Below are positions 26,064 through 37,324 of a DNA stretch of 43,729 nucleotides, piece after piece. Source of the DNA: Burkholderiales bacterium (lineage in GTDB: Bacteria; Pseudomonadota; Gammaproteobacteria; Burkholderiales; SG8-41); assembly GCA_030833315.1 (NCBI GenBank), contig JAURHM010000025.1, forward strand, positions 1-43,729, in the 5' to 3' direction. Both the position numbers and the translations under genes were made by a program. Position 1 is the first letter of the stretch; the number at the start of each line of letters is the position of its first letter. The notes under the pieces are model-generated. The model saw only the letters and a program-made list of their open reading frames with translations. It did no database searches and was not told the origin of the DNA.

Positions 26064-26834
26064 CTACAAGCGGACTTCGATCCCGCGCCCGGCCATATGC
26101 GCTTTCGCCTGGCGCACGGTGAATTCACCGTAATGAAATATGCTCGCCGCCAGAACCGCGTCGGCTCCGCCGATGGTGACGCCCTCAGCCAGATGGTCAA
26201 GGTTGCCAACACCGCCACTGGCGATAATCGGGATGTCCAGCGCCGATGAAAAAGCGTGAGTCAGCTCGAGGTCAAACCCCACCTTCGTGCCATCGCGATC
26301 CATGCTGGTCAGCAAGATTTCTCCGGCGCCCATCGCCTGCATTTTTTTGCCCCACTCCACTGCGTCGAGACCGGTGGCCTTGCGGCCGCCGTGGGTGAAC
26401 ACTTCCCAGCGCAAAGGACCGTCGCCGGTAACACGCTTGGCATCGACCGCAACAACAATGCACTGCGAACCGTAACGGCCGCTGGCATCGGCAACAAGCT
26501 GCGGGTTCTGTACCGCGGAAGTATTGATGCTGACCTTGTCCGCGCCGGCATTGAGCAGGCGCCGCACATCATCCACCGCGCGCACGCCGCCGCCAACCGT
26601 CAGCGGAATAAACACCTCCGCCGCCACGGCTTCGATGATGCTGAGGATCAACCCGCGGTCGTCACTGCTGGCAGTGATGTCGAGAAAAGTCAGTTCGTCG
26701 GCGCCCTGATCGTCATAACGCTTTGCGATCTCCACAGGATCACCGGCGTCCTTGAGTTCGACGAAATTGACGCCCTTGACCACGCGGCCGGCGGTGACGT
26801 CGAGACAGGGAATAATGCGTTTGGCGAGGCCCAT
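26064..26834 (-). CDS. hisF: Imidazole glycerol phosphate synthase cyclase subunit HisF
   Basis: 256 residues from the ATG at 26834, the normal family start ([13 protein letters not shown]). The catalytic aspartates lie in PCLDVTAG and in [22 protein letters not shown] and [11 protein letters not shown] are phosphate-binding loops of the TIM barrel. It uses ammonia from HisH to close the imidazole ring, giving IGP and AICAR. Confidence 0.97.
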   Translation of the reverse strand: MGLAKRIIPCLDVTAGRVVKGVNFVELKDAGDPVEIAKRYDDQGADELTFLDITASSDDRGLILSIIEAVAAEVFIPLTVGGGVRAVDDVRRLLNAGADKVSINTSAVQNPQLVADASGRYGSQCIVVAVDAKRVTGDGPLRWEVFTHGGRKATGLDAVEWGKKMQAMGAGEILLTSMDRDGTKVGFDLELTHAFSSALDIPIIASGGVGNLDHLAEGVTIGGADAVLAASIFHYGEFTVRQAKAHMAGRGIEVRL

Positions 26835-26910
26835 AAAAGCGTCAGCCACAGACGAAACAGGGTTCAAAGAGAACGGTTGCGCAGCCCGAAAACTCTGTGC
26901 CCTCTGTGGC

Positions 26911-27657
26911 TTAGTCCTTCTTACTCAATTTATCGGCGAGCTTCTGCGCTTCACCGAAGTTCAGCGTGCCTTCGTACACCGCGCGTCCGGTAATGGCGCC
27001 CATGATGCCTTCGGATTCGACGGCGCAGAGTTTCTCGACGTCTTTGAGATCGGTAATGCCGCCGCTGGCGATCACCGGCACGGTCAACTGACGCGCGAGA
27101 TTGACTGTCGCGTCGATATTGACACCGGTGAGCATGCCGTCGCGACCGATGTCGGTGTAGATCACCGCTTCGACGCCGTAGTCCTGGAATTTTTTCGCGA
27201 GATCGACAACATCATGTCCGGTCATTTTCGACCAGCCGTCGACGGCGACCTTGCCGTCCTTGGCATCTAGCGCGACGATGATGTGGCCCTGGAAGGCGGT
27301 GCAGGCGTCCTGCAGAAAACCCGGGGTCTTCACCGCGGCAGTGCCGATGATGATATAGCTGATGCCGGCATCGATATAGGCCTCGATGGTGTCGAGATCG
27401 CGGATACCGCCGCCCAACTGGATCGGCAGTTCGGTGCCGAGTGACTTGACGATGCTGCGGATCGCCGCTTCGTTCTTCGGCTTGCCGGCAACCGCGCCGT
27501 TGAGGTCAACAACATGCAGGCGGCGCGCACCCTGGTCCAGCCACTGCTTGGCCATGGCGCCGGGGTCTTCGGAAAAAATCGTGGCGTCGTTCATGTCGCC
27601 CTGCTTCAGGCGCACGCACTTGCCGTCCTTCAAATCGATGGCAGGAATGATCAGCAT
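26911..27657 (-). CDS. hisA: ProFAR isomerase HisA
   Basis: 248 residues, a TIM barrel homologous to HisF. Catalytic D8 is in [14 protein letters not shown] and the second aspartate is in [21 protein letters not shown] and [10 protein letters not shown] bind phosphate. It catalyses the Amadori isomerisation of the fourth step. It lies between hisH and hisF as usual. Confidence 0.97.
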   Translation of the reverse strand: MLIIPAIDLKDGKCVRLKQGDMNDATIFSEDPGAMAKQWLDQGARRLHVVDLNGAVAGKPKNEAAIRSIVKSLGTELPIQLGGGIRDLDTIEAYIDAGISYIIIGTAAVKTPGFLQDACTAFQGHIIVALDAKDGKVAVDGWSKMTGHDVVDLAKKFQDYGVEAVIYTDIGRDGMLTGVNIDATVNLARQLTVPVIASGGITDLKDVEKLCAVESEGIMGAITGRAVYEGTLNFGEAQKLADKLSKKD

Positions 27658-27760
27658 GGAATTAAACGAATTGCGAAGCCGGGTTTGGTCGGATGAGTGG
27701 GCGACGGAAAAACCGGATCAGGGTGTCATCTGCAAATGCGTTGAGGTGATGGCAATAATA

Positions 27761-28411
27761 CTACAGCGCCTGCGGTTGCCACGCCACAAAGTTTGCCAGC
27801 AATTGCAGGCCGGCAGTGTGGCTTTTTTCCGGATGGAACTGCACCGCGAACAAATTGCCGCGTGCCGCCGCGCAGGCAAAGCGGAAAGGATAGGCACTCC
27901 AACCGGCGATCTGGGCAGGATCCGCCGGTTCAGGGTAATAACTGTGGACAAAATAAAAGCGGCTGCGGTCGGCAATGCCCGCCCAAAGCGGGTGTTTGAT
28001 CGCCTGCTCGACCTCGTTCCAGCCCATATGCGGCACTTTGAGCTTTTCACCCTTGGCACCAACCATGCGCGCCTGCGGAAAACGCCGCACCACGCCGGGC
28101 AGCAGACCGAGGCCTGGCGTATCGCCCTCTTCGCTGTGTTCGAACAGCATCTGCAGACCGATGCAAATGCCGAGAAAGGGTTTGCTGCGTGCCGCTTCAA
28201 TCAGCGCCGGACGCAGGCCGCGCGATTCCATCTCGCGCATGCAGTCGGGCATCGCGCCCTGGCCCGGAAACACAACACGACCAGCGGAAGCAACATCATC
28301 CGGGTTGCTGGTCACCACAACCTTGCGGCCGGGCGCAACGTGTTCAATGGCCTTGGACACGGAGCGCAGATTGCCCATGCCGTAGTCAATGACTGCAATG
28401 TCGATGGTCAT
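27761..28411 (-). CDS. hisH: Imidazole glycerol phosphate synthase glutaminase subunit HisH
   Basis: 216 residues from the ATG at 28411 (an ATG at 28420 would add three). A class I glutamine amidotransferase triad is present: C83 in LGICIGLQ, and H193 and E195 in AVQFHPEKS. The start IDIAVIDYGMGNLRSV is typical. It makes ammonia for HisF. Confidence 0.96.
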   Translation of the reverse strand: MTIDIAVIDYGMGNLRSVSKAIEHVAPGRKVVVTSNPDDVASAGRVVFPGQGAMPDCMREMESRGLRPALIEAARSKPFLGICIGLQMLFEHSEEGDTPGLGLLPGVVRRFPQARMVGAKGEKLKVPHMGWNEVEQAIKHPLWAGIADRSRFYFVHSYYPEPADPAQIAGWSAYPFRFACAAARGNLFAVQFHPEKSHTAGLQLLANFVAWQPQAL

Positions 28412-28468
28412 CGGGAGCATCAATGATTCAGATGATGAGACCGGGGCGCGAGCGCCGCCGCGGAAAGC

Positions 28469-29056
28469 CTATAACTTTCCCTTGGTCGACGGCACACCCT
28501 TGACCCGCGGGTCAAGTTCAACCGCCATGCGCAGCGCGCGGCCGAAGGCCTTGAACAGCGTCTCCACCTGATGGTGGGCATTGATGCCCTTCAGGTTGTC
28601 AAGATGCAGCGTCACCAGCGCGTGGTTGACGAAGCCCTGAAAAAACTCGCGCACCAGATCGACATCGAAATCACCGACTCGCGCACGCGTGAACTTGCCG
28701 CTCATCTCCAGACCGGGACGGCCCGAGAGGTCGATAACCACGCGCGACAGCGCCTCGTCCAGCGGCACATAGGCATGGCCGTAACGGCGCACGCCCTTCT
28801 TGTCGCCGATCGCTTTGGTAAAGGCCTGGCCCAGCGTGATGCCGATGTCTTCAACCGTGTGGTGGGCGTCGATGTGCAGATCTCCCTTGGCTTTAACCTC
28901 GAGATCAACCAGTCCGTGACGCGCAATCTGGTCAAGCATATGGTCGAGGAAAGGTATGCCGCTCGCGAGTTTCGCGCGGCCGCTGCCGTCGAGATTCAGC
29001 TTGACACTGATCTGGGTTTCCTGGGTGTCGCGGTTGATCTGCGCTTGCCTTGCCAT
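28469..29056 (-). CDS. hisB: Imidazoleglycerol-phosphate dehydratase HisB (monofunctional)
   Basis: 195 residues with both metal-binding repeats: [10 protein letters not shown] and [10 protein letters not shown]. The fold is the duplicated half-domain IGPD type, without the N-terminal phosphatase found in enteric HisB, so histidinol-phosphate phosphatase must be encoded elsewhere. It forms 24-mers with Mn. Confidence 0.97.
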   Translation of the reverse strand: MARQAQINRDTQETQISVKLNLDGSGRAKLASGIPFLDHMLDQIARHGLVDLEVKAKGDLHIDAHHTVEDIGITLGQAFTKAIGDKKGVRRYGHAYVPLDEALSRVVIDLSGRPGLEMSGKFTRARVGDFDVDLVREFFQGFVNHALVTLHLDNLKGINAHHQVETLFKAFGRALRMAVELDPRVKGVPSTKGKL

Positions 29057-29075
29057 GATTGCCCGTGGATCTCGG

Positions 29076-29088
29076 TAACTTGTTGATT
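29076..29088. promoter_or_regulatory. AT-rich intergenic motif TAACTTGTTGATT in the hisB-hisC gap
   Basis: Third copy of the TAAC-n3-TTGATT pattern, 20 bases upstream of hisB on the minus strand, in a 70-base gap that also holds a TATA-rich stretch. Confidence 0.35.
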
Positions 29089-29126
29089 ACAGAGTATAAA
29101 CGAATTTGCGTCGAGCCGCCGCCGCT

Positions 29127-30194
29127 TTACGCGGACTTGAGGATCTCGCGCAAAGCCTCGATCAGCCCGGCACACTGCTCGTCGGTGCCGACGGTGATGC
29201 GCATGAATTCGGCAATGCGTACCGGCTTGCGGAAATGGCGGACGATAATGCTGCGATCGCGCAGTTTTGCGGCTATTTCACCGCCGTCATGGCCCGGCAC
29301 CCGGGCAAACACGAAGTTGGCAGCCGAAGGCAGCACTTCGAATCCGAGCGCCTGCAGTTCCTGCACCAGTTTTTTCTTGGTGACGATGACCTTGCCGCAC
29401 ATTGCCTTGAAATAGGCATCGTCTTCAATCGCCGCCTCAGCGCCAGCCTGCGCAAAACGGTCCAGCGGATAGGAGTTGAAGCTGTCCTTAACCCGGTTCA
29501 GCGCCTCGATCAGGTCGGGATGACCGATGGCGTAACCGACGCGCAAGCCTGCAAGCGCCCGCGACTTCGACAGCGTGTGCGTGACCAGCAGCTGTGGATA
29601 ACGCTGCACCAGCGGCACCACCGACTCGCCGCCGAAATCGACATAGGCTTCGTCGACGACCACCACCGAACCCGAGTTGGCACGCAGCAGCCGCTCAATC
29701 TCGGCCACCGGCACAAACCGTCCGGTCGGTGCATTGGGGTTCGGGAAAATGATGCCGCCGTTGGGCCGCAGGTAATCATCAACCACGATTTCAAACGAGC
29801 GACTCAAGGGCACCGGCTCGTAGGGAATGTCGTACAGCCCACAATACACCGGATAAAAACTGTAAGTGATGTCCGGGAACAATACCGGCTTGTCGTGCTT
29901 CAGCAGCCCGAGAAAGATGTGCGCCAGCACCTCGTCGGAACCGTTGCCGACAAAGACATGGGCCGGCGTGACGCCGTAGCGCTGCGCAATCGCCGCCCGC
30001 AGTTTGTCGCTGGCTGGATCGGGATACAGCCGCAGCGATTCGCCGATCTCAGCGCGCAGGGCATCAAGCACACGGCGACTCGGACCGTAAGGACTCTCGT
30101 TGGTATTGAGCTTGATCAAGTTGGGCAGCTTCGGCTGTTCGCCCGGCACATAGGGCGTCAGCCCCTGCACCACCTTGCTCCAGTAGCGACTCAT
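29127..30194 (-). CDS. hisC: Histidinol-phosphate aminotransferase HisC
   Basis: 355 residues, PLP fold type I. The Schiff-base lysine is K210 in [18 protein letters not shown]; other landmarks are [11 protein letters not shown], the GNGSDE loop, NPNAPTG and the DEAYVDF segment. It forms histidinol phosphate from imidazole-acetol phosphate. The gap to hisD is 2 bases. Confidence 0.96.
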   Translation of the reverse strand: MSRYWSKVVQGLTPYVPGEQPKLPNLIKLNTNESPYGPSRRVLDALRAEIGESLRLYPDPASDKLRAAIAQRYGVTPAHVFVGNGSDEVLAHIFLGLLKHDKPVLFPDITYSFYPVYCGLYDIPYEPVPLSRSFEIVVDDYLRPNGGIIFPNPNAPTGRFVPVAEIERLLRANSGSVVVVDEAYVDFGGESVVPLVQRYPQLLVTHTLSKSRALAGLRVGYAIGHPDLIEALNRVKDSFNSYPLDRFAQAGAEAAIEDDAYFKAMCGKVIVTKKKLVQELQALGFEVLPSAANFVFARVPGHDGGEIAAKLRDRSIIVRHFRKPVRIAEFMRITVGTDEQCAGLIEALREILKSA

Positions 30195-30196
30195 GG

Positions 30197-31495
30197 TCAG
30201 CCCTTGCCCCGCAAACGGAGTTCCGCCGAACGCGCATGCGCCGGCAGGCCCTCGCCCGTTGCCAGTTCGACGGCAATCCTGCCGAGTTTTTCCGCACCTT
30301 CCGCGGATACGCGAATCACGCTGGAGCGTTTCTGGAAATCGTAAACGCCCAGCGGCGACGAAAAACGTGCGGTGCGCGAGGTCGGCAGCACGTGGTTGGG
30401 CCCGGCGCAGTAATCACCCAGCGCCTCCGAGGTGTATTTACCCATGAAAATCGCGCCGGCGTGGCGGATCTTCGGCAGCAGTGCCTGAGCGTTTTCGACC
30501 GACAGTTCCAGATGTTCCGGTGCAATGCGATTGACCAGCGCACAGGCTTCATTGATATCGCGCACCTGGATCAGCGCGCCGCGGCCTTGAAGCGAAGCTT
30601 CGATCACCGCACGGCGCGGCATGTCGGGCAGCAGTTTCGTAATGCTAGCCGACACCGCATCGAGGTATTTGGCATCGGGGGCTAGCAGAATCGACTGTGC
30701 CAGCTCATCGTGCTCAGCCTGTGAAAACAGGTCCATCGCCACCCAGTCGGGATCGGTCGTTCCGTCGCCAACCACCAGAATTTCCGAAGGACCGGCAACC
30801 ATGTCGATGCCGACCACGCCGAACACGAGACGCTTGGCTGCGGCGACATAGGCATTGCCCGGACCGACGATCTTGTCGACCTGCAGGATCGTCGCAGTGC
30901 CGTAAGCCAGCGCCGCCACCGCCTGCGCGCCGCCGATGGTGAACACACGATCCACACCGCAGATCGCGGCCGCTGCCAGCACCAGATCATTCTTTTCGCC
31001 ACGCGGCGTCGGCACTACCATGATCACTTCGGCAACACCGGCAACCTTGGCCGGCACCGCATTCATGATCACCGACGAGGGATAAGCCGCCTTGCCGCCG
31101 GGGACATAGAGTCCTGCACGATCCAGCGCGGTGATCTGCTGGCCGAGTTCGTTGCCGTCGCTGTCGGTATAACCCCAGGATTCGGCACGCTGCCGCTGGT
31201 GATATTCGCGCACGCGTTCGGCGGCGGCTTCCAAAGCCGTGCGCCGCGTCGCAGGAATGCGCGCCAGCGCGGCCTGCAGTTCGAACTTCGGGATTTCCAG
31301 CGCCGCGAGCGTATCGGCTTTCACGCCGTCAAAGCGTGCGGTGTATTCGAGCACGGCGGTGTCGCCGCGTTTTTTGACATCCGCCAGAATGGCCGCGACC
31401 GTAGTGTCGACCCGCGGGTCCTGCGCAGACTCGAACGCCAGCAGCTCGGCCAGGCGCCGTTCGAAATCAGGCTCGGTGGTGGAGAGCCGGCGCAT
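30197..31495 (-). CDS. hisD: Histidinol dehydrogenase HisD
   Basis: 432 residues, full length. Conserved blocks include [47 protein letters not shown] (zinc ligands) and [25 protein letters not shown]. It oxidises histidinol to histidine in two NAD-dependent steps. Start and stop lie 2 bases from hisG and hisC, respectively. Confidence 0.97.
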   Translation of the reverse strand: MRRLSTTEPDFERRLAELLAFESAQDPRVDTTVAAILADVKKRGDTAVLEYTARFDGVKADTLAALEIPKFELQAALARIPATRRTALEAAAERVREYHQRQRAESWGYTDSDGNELGQQITALDRAGLYVPGGKAAYPSSVIMNAVPAKVAGVAEVIMVVPTPRGEKNDLVLAAAAICGVDRVFTIGGAQAVAALAYGTATILQVDKIVGPGNAYVAAAKRLVFGVVGIDMVAGPSEILVVGDGTTDPDWVAMDLFSQAEHDELAQSILLAPDAKYLDAVSASITKLLPDMPRRAVIEASLQGRGALIQVRDINEACALVNRIAPEHLELSVENAQALLPKIRHAGAIFMGKYTSEALGDYCAGPNHVLPTSRTARFSSPLGVYDFQKRSSVIRVSAEGAEKLGRIAVELATGEGLPAHARSAELRLRGKG

Positions 31496-31497
31496 GA

Positions 31498-32133
31498 TCA
31501 GCCGACGGCGCGGGTGAAAGTATCAATCAGCGGCTGCAGCTGTGCGCGCTTGAGTTTCAGCGCCGCCTGGTTGACCACCAGACGCGAACTGATCCGCACG
31601 ATCTCCTCGACCGCCACCAGACCGTTCGCCTTCAGCGTACTGCCGGTGCTGACCAGATCGACGATGGCGTCGGCGAGCCCGACCAGCGGCGCCAGTTCCA
31701 TCGAGCCGTAGAGTTTGATCAGGTCGACATGCACGCCCTTGTTGGCGAAGTGCTCGCGCGCGGTCTGTACGTATTTGGTCGCGATCTTCAGTCGCGCGCC
31801 CTGACGCACGGCGCTGGCGTAATCAAAATCCTTGCGCACGGCTACCATCATCCGGCATTTGGCGATTTTCAGGTCGAGCGGCGTGTAGAGCCCGTCGCCG
31901 CCGTGTTCATCGAGAACGTCCTTGCCGGCCACGCCGATGTCGGCGCCGCCGAACTGGACATAGGTCGGCACGTCGGTGGCGCGGACGATAATCACCCGCA
32001 CATTGCGGCGGTTGGTTTCGAGAATCAGTTTGCGCGAAGTCTCGGGGTTTTCACGCGTGACGATGCCCGCGGCTTTCAGCAGCGGCACGGTTTCGTCAAA
32101 AATGCGGCCCTTGGAGAGCGCAATGGTGATCAT
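31498..32133 (-). CDS. hisG: ATP phosphoribosyltransferase catalytic subunit HisG, short form
   Basis: 211 residues from the ATG at 32133 ([19 protein letters not shown], the family start); longer frames to 32181 are unlikely. It contains the PRPP-binding [14 protein letters not shown] motif and ends after the catalytic part, lacking the C-terminal regulatory domain of long HisG. The short form needs HisZ as partner, and no hisZ is seen in this window. It is the first step and first gene of the his set, with the opposite-strand MlaF-like gene immediately upstream. Confidence 0.95.
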   Translation of the reverse strand: MITIALSKGRIFDETVPLLKAAGIVTRENPETSRKLILETNRRNVRVIIVRATDVPTYVQFGGADIGVAGKDVLDEHGGDGLYTPLDLKIAKCRMMVAVRKDFDYASAVRQGARLKIATKYVQTAREHFANKGVHVDLIKLYGSMELAPLVGLADAIVDLVSTGSTLKANGLVAVEEIVRISSRLVVNQAALKLKRAQLQPLIDTFTRAVG

Positions 32134-32309
32134 GGCTGGATGGTGTCCCATACCGGCGCCCGCAGGCGCTCGGAAAGTCATGAATTGTAACGTATTTCCG
32201 CTTCAGCCCGGCGTGCGAACGGTTCACGAAAGCGCCGCCAGCGGTTACACTGCGATCTTGTTTCGTGCATCCATTCTTTAGCGAACCCCGCTCCGAACCG
32301 CTTCCCGCC

Positions 32310-33113
32310 ATGTCCACCGAAAACGTCGTCGAAATCCAGAATCTCGCGTTCTCCTACGGGGACCGCGAAATCTTCAAATCGGTGAATCTGAACATCCCCA
32401 GGGGCAAGGTCGTCGGCATCATGGGTGCGAGCGGTTGCGGTAAAACCACGCTGATGCAGTTGATCGGTGCGCAACTGCGTCCGTCCAGGGGCAGCGTCAA
32501 GGTGCTTGGACAGGACATCCACAGCCTTGACCGCGACGCACTGTACAAACTACGCCGGCGCATGGGTATGCAGTTCCAGCAGGGCGGGCTGTTTACCGAC
32601 CTGTCGGTGTTCGAAAACATCGCCTTCCAGATGCGCGAGAAAACCAAGCTCCCCGAAGACATGATCAATGACCTCGTGCTGATGAAACTCAACGCGGTCG
32701 GTCTGCGTGGCGCGGCGCCATTGATGCCTTCGGAATGTTCGGGCGGCATGGTACGCCGTGTCGGCCTCGCCCGCGCCATCGCCCTGGACCCGGACCTGAT
32801 CATGTACGACGAACCTTTCGCTGGACTTGATCCGATTTCCTGCAATGTCGTCGGTAAACTGATCCGCCGGCTCAACGATGCATTGGGCGTCACCTCGATC
32901 GTGGTGTCTTACGATGCACAGGAATCGCTGAAGGCCATCGACTACGTCTATTTCCTCGCCGACGGCGCCGTCGTCGCACAGGGCACGACAGAAGAAGTGA
33001 AAAACTCGAGCGATCCCTTCGTGAAGCAGTTTATCCGCGGCCTGCCCGACGGTCCGGTGCCCTTCCACTACCCGCAGAATTCCTACGCCACCGACCTCGA
33101 ACTGTCGACGTAA
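32310..33113 (+). CDS. MlaF-type ABC ATPase paralogue with Tyr in the H-loop
   Basis: 267 residues from the ATG at 32310 (a GTG at 32265 would add 15). Walker A is GASGCGKTT (39-47), the Q-loop is at Q90 (GMQFQQGG), the signature is ECSGGMVRR (142-150) and Walker B is LIMYDEPF with E168. The H-loop position reads VVSYDAQES, so Y201 replaces the histidine; the codon is TAC. The C-terminal extension GPVPFHYP is the MlaF-type tail. The protein is colinear with the canonical MlaF at 38585-39427, which has VVTHDVQE. It is the only plus-strand gene inside the mla-his-tat superoperon and has no permease of its own. It could pair with MlaE, or act as a regulator with weak ATPase (inference). Confidence 0.9.
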   Translation: MSTENVVEIQNLAFSYGDREIFKSVNLNIPRGKVVGIMGASGCGKTTLMQLIGAQLRPSRGSVKVLGQDIHSLDRDALYKLRRRMGMQFQQGGLFTDLSVFENIAFQMREKTKLPEDMINDLVLMKLNAVGLRGAAPLMPSECSGGMVRRVGLARAIALDPDLIMYDEPFAGLDPISCNVVGKLIRRLNDALGVTSIVVSYDAQESLKAIDYVYFLADGAVVAQGTTEEVKNSSDPFVKQFIRGLPDGPVPFHYPQNSYATDLELST

Positions 33114-33146
33114 CCGTTTTCCCTAACTGCAGTCCGGCGTAGCGCC

Positions 33147-34406
<1,260 letters not shown>

Positions 34407-34640
34407 TCAGCCCTGCCACTGGTCGGGCGTGAGTGTCTTCATTGACAGCGCGTGGATCTCCTCGCGCATGCGGTCACCCAGCGCCTTGTATACCAGCTGG
34501 TGCTGCTGCACCTTGTTTTTGCCGCGGAAGGCCTCGCTGACAATCACCGCTTCCCAGTGGTGGCCGTCGCCGGCAACCTCAACATGGCTGCAGTCGAGTC
34601 CGGTAAGGATGGATTGTTTGATGCTTTCGGGTGTGACCAT
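34407..34640 (-). CDS. BolA family protein (IbaG-like)
   Basis: 77 residues with the BolA fold: an N-terminal SIKQSILTGLDCSHVEVAGDGHHWEAVIVSEAF and the C-terminal helix HQLVYKALGDRMREEIHALSMKTLTPDQW. The C17 and histidine positions fit glutaredoxin-partnered Fe-S binding. The small size and place directly upstream of murA match E. coli IbaG (YrbA). Confidence 0.94.
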   Translation of the reverse strand: MVTPESIKQSILTGLDCSHVEVAGDGHHWEAVIVSEAFRGKNKVQQHQLVYKALGDRMREEIHALSMKTLTPDQWQG

Positions 34641-34654
34641 ACTGAGTTATCCAA

Positions 34655-35437
34655 TCAGGTTCGCAGTTTGTAACCGCTGCGCAGCAGCGTAAGGGTCAGC
34701 CATGATAAGGCGGCAAAGCTGCCGCCGACAATCGTCAGGCTGAGCCAGGGCGAGGTATCCGCAACGCCGAAAAAGCCATAGCGAAATCCGTCGATCATGT
34801 AGAACACGGGATTAAAATGCGACACCGCCTGCCAGAACGGTGACAGCGAACGGATCGAGTAAAACACCCCCGACAGGAAAGTCAGCGGCAGGATGATGAA
34901 GTTGGTAAACGCGGCGAGCTGGTCGATCTTGTCGGACTGGATGCCGGCGACAATGCCCAACGTCCCCATCACCGCGCTGCCGGCCACACCGAACAGTAAT
35001 ATCCACAGCGGATGCGCCATCGGCAAATCGACAAACCACAGCGTCGCCAGCAGCACACCACTGCCGACCACCACGCCGCGACCGACCGCAGCCAACAGGT
35101 AGGCTGCAAAAAATTCGCGGTGAGAAAGCGGGGGCAACAGGATGAAAACGATATTGCCGGTCATCTTGGATTGCATCAGGCTGGATGACCCGTTGGCGAA
35201 GGAATTCTGCAGCACCGACATCATCGCCAGACCGGGGATCAGGAAGCTGGTGTATTCCACACCGGGAAACACTTCGACGCGGCCGCTCAGCGCATGGCCG
35301 AACACCAGCAGATACAGCAGCGCAGTCAGCACCGGCGCCAGCACGGTCTGCACGCTGACTTTCCAGAAGCGCAGCCACTCTTTGTAAAACAGGGTCTGGA
35401 AACCGGTCATGGTTGTTTTTGATCCCTTATCCGTCAT
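34655..35437 (-). CDS. ABC-2 type transporter permease, YadH-like
   Basis: 260 residues with six hydrophobic segments. FQTLFYKEWLRFWKVSVQTVLAPV opens the protein and FLSGVFYSIRSLSPFWQAVSHFNPVFYMIDGFRYGFFG closes it; both are typical of ABC-2 exporters. The start overlaps the upstream ATPase by 4 bases (ATGA), indicating coupling. Homologues in this position (with MlaB upstream and BolA downstream) are conserved; the substrate is unknown. Confidence 0.92.
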   Translation of the reverse strand: MTDKGSKTTMTGFQTLFYKEWLRFWKVSVQTVLAPVLTALLYLLVFGHALSGRVEVFPGVEYTSFLIPGLAMMSVLQNSFANGSSSLMQSKMTGNIVFILLPPLSHREFFAAYLLAAVGRGVVVGSGVLLATLWFVDLPMAHPLWILLFGVAGSAVMGTLGIVAGIQSDKIDQLAAFTNFIILPLTFLSGVFYSIRSLSPFWQAVSHFNPVFYMIDGFRYGFFGVADTSPWLSLTIVGGSFAALSWLTLTLLRSGYKLRT

Positions 35438-36333
35438 GACCGCTGCATGATCTGCACAAACACATCTTCAAGGTCGGGCTGGAGGATTTCCATTTCCAGC
35501 ACCGCAACCCGCGCTTCGCGCAACGCCGCCAGCACGCCTTCGATCGCCGCATGATCGGGCAAAGACAGTTTCAACGATTCATCCTCGCGCCGCTCGGCCA
35601 CTTTCGCTTCGAGCGCGCCCGGCAGCGCACCATCCAGGCGCAGAACAATCTGGCAGCCGCTGTGCAGCTGCAGCAGATTTTCGGTACGGTCCAGCGCGAC
35701 CACACGGCCCTGCTTGAGCATGGCGATGCGACCGCACAACGCTTCGGCTTCCTCGAGGTAATGCGTAGTCAGCACAATGGTATGGCCGTCGCGGTTGAGC
35801 CGGCGGATGAAGCGCCACAAGGCCTGGCGCAGTTCGACGTCAACGCCGGCAGTGGGTTCGTCGAGCACGATCACCGGCGGCTTGTGCACCAGCGCCTGCG
35901 CGACAAGCACGCGGCGCTTCATGCCGCCGGACAGCGCACGCATATTGGTATCGGCCTTGGCGGTGAGGTCGAGATTCTCCAGCACCTCATCGATCCACGC
36001 GCCATTGTCGCGCAGACCGAAGTAACCGGACTGGAAGGTCAGCGTTTCACGCACCGTAAAAAAGGGATCAAACACCAGTTCCTGCGGCACCACGCCCAAT
36101 GCACTGCGCGCGTCGCGATATCCGGCGCTGACGTCGTGACCCATGATGCGGGCAATGCCGCTGCTCGCTCGGCTCAGGCCGGCGAGGATGCTGATCAATG
36201 TGGTTTTGCCGGCGCCGTTGGGGCCGAGCAGTCCGAAGAATTCGCCGGGTTCGACGCTCAGACTGACGCCGGCCAGCGCCTGCAGATCACCATAACGCTT
36301 GGTGACATCAATAATTTCGATGGCATGGGTCAT
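35434..36333 (-). CDS. ABC transporter ATP-binding protein, YadG-like
   Basis: 299 residues from the ATG at 36333 (a GTG at 36345 would add four). Walker A is GPNGAGKTT, the signature ALSGGMKRR, Walker B PPVIVLDEPTAGVD, and the H-loop LTTHYLEEAE. A C-terminal regulatory-type extension follows. It makes an exporter with the downstream permease, as part of the mla-bolA-murA series. Confidence 0.93.
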   Translation of the reverse strand: MTHAIEIIDVTKRYGDLQALAGVSLSVEPGEFFGLLGPNGAGKTTLISILAGLSRASSGIARIMGHDVSAGYRDARSALGVVPQELVFDPFFTVRETLTFQSGYFGLRDNGAWIDEVLENLDLTAKADTNMRALSGGMKRRVLVAQALVHKPPVIVLDEPTAGVDVELRQALWRFIRRLNRDGHTIVLTTHYLEEAEALCGRIAMLKQGRVVALDRTENLLQLHSGCQIVLRLDGALPGALEAKVAERREDESLKLSLPDHAAIEGVLAALREARVAVLEMEILQPDLEDVFVQIMQRS

Positions 36334-36371
36334 CGCCGGATGCACAGCAGACGGTCGGCGGGTGCCGGCCG

Positions 36372-36653
36372 TTACTCGGCGGCCACCAGTTCCGTGACGC
36401 CGTAGAGCCGGGCCAGGCTGGTGAGATTTTCAGGCAAGTTGACGTAGCGGATGCTGCGTTTCGCGGCGAGTGCCGCGCGCCGCCATTCGAACAGCAGGCT
36501 GAGTGCGGTCGAATCGACCTCGCTGACCCCGGACAGATCCAGCGTCACATCGGCCGCAGTAAACAGGCGCAAGCCCTCTTCACGCAGGGTCAGTGCGCTT
36601 TCGATGTTCACGGCGCCCTTCAGCGTGCAGCGCCCGTCGTTACACTCAATCAT
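36372..36653 (-). CDS. mlaB: MlaB STAS-domain protein
   Basis: 93 residues, a single STAS domain: CTLKGAVNIESALTLREEGLRLF, then VTLDLSGVSEVDSTALSLLFEWRRAA with the conserved D-S-T. MlaB binds MlaF and activates the phospholipid transporter on the cytoplasmic face. It follows mlaC after 9 bases. Confidence 0.95.
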   Translation of the reverse strand: MIECNDGRCTLKGAVNIESALTLREEGLRLFTAADVTLDLSGVSEVDSTALSLLFEWRRAALAAKRSIRYVNLPENLTSLARLYGVTELVAAE

Positions 36654-36662
36654 GGCGGCCGG

Positions 36663-37295
36663 TTATTTGGTTTGCGCCACCAGCGCGCGGTTTTTCTCGC
36701 GCAGGGTCTTGATCAGTCCATCGACGCCGCTTTTCTGGATCTCGGTGTTGAATGTGCCGCGGTAGTTTTCAACCAGGCTGATGCCGCCGATCTTGACGTT
36801 GTAGACCTTCCAGCCTTCATCGGTCTTTTCCATGCCGTAATCAACCTGCACTGGTTCGCCGCCGCTGGAGGATTTCACCAGCGAACGCACCAGGACATCA
36901 TTGTCTTCCGGCGCAACTTTCAGCGGGCGGTATTCGATTTTCTGGTCCTTGAACAACGTGATCGACGCCGTATAGGTCTGCACCAGCAGGGCGCGGAATT
37001 CCGCTGTCAGCGCCTTGCGCTGCTCGGGCGTAGCCGAAGCCCAGTTTTTGCCCAGCGCGAGTTTGGTCATGCTGGTGAAATTGAAATGCGGCGCGATTCT
37101 GGTTTCGATCAGGTCGCGCGCCTTTTTCTGGCTGCCGGCCTGCAGATCCTTGTCGGTACGCAGGATTTGCACGACCTCGTCGGTGACATTGCGTGCCAGC
37201 ACATCGGGCGCCGTGGTGCTCGCTGCGGCGCTGGCGGTCACCGGCAGCAACAGCAGGGTCATGGAAAAAAATAATGAAAACAATGGCTTATTCAT
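36663..37295 (-). CDS. mlaC: MlaC periplasmic phospholipid-binding protein
   Basis: 210 residues with a signal peptide (MNKPLFSLFFSMTLLLLPVTASA). The body matches the MlaC/Ttg2D family: DLIETRIAPHFNFTSMTKLALGKNWASATPEQRKALTAEFRALL, and then EGWKVYNVKIGGISLVENYRGTFNTEI. It shuttles phospholipid between the outer membrane and MlaD. Confidence 0.96.
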   Translation of the reverse strand: MNKPLFSLFFSMTLLLLPVTASAAASTTAPDVLARNVTDEVVQILRTDKDLQAGSQKKARDLIETRIAPHFNFTSMTKLALGKNWASATPEQRKALTAEFRALLVQTYTASITLFKDQKIEYRPLKVAPEDNDVLVRSLVKSSSGGEPVQVDYGMEKTDEGWKVYNVKIGGISLVENYRGTFNTEIQKSGVDGLIKTLREKNRALVAQTK

Positions 37296-37324
37296 GACGA
37301 TATCTCTGCGCGGAATATGCGGAT

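Noticed and set aside
33114-33146. Terminator between the convergent MlaF paralogue and murA
   Set aside because: No inverted repeat with a T run is present in the 33-base gap.
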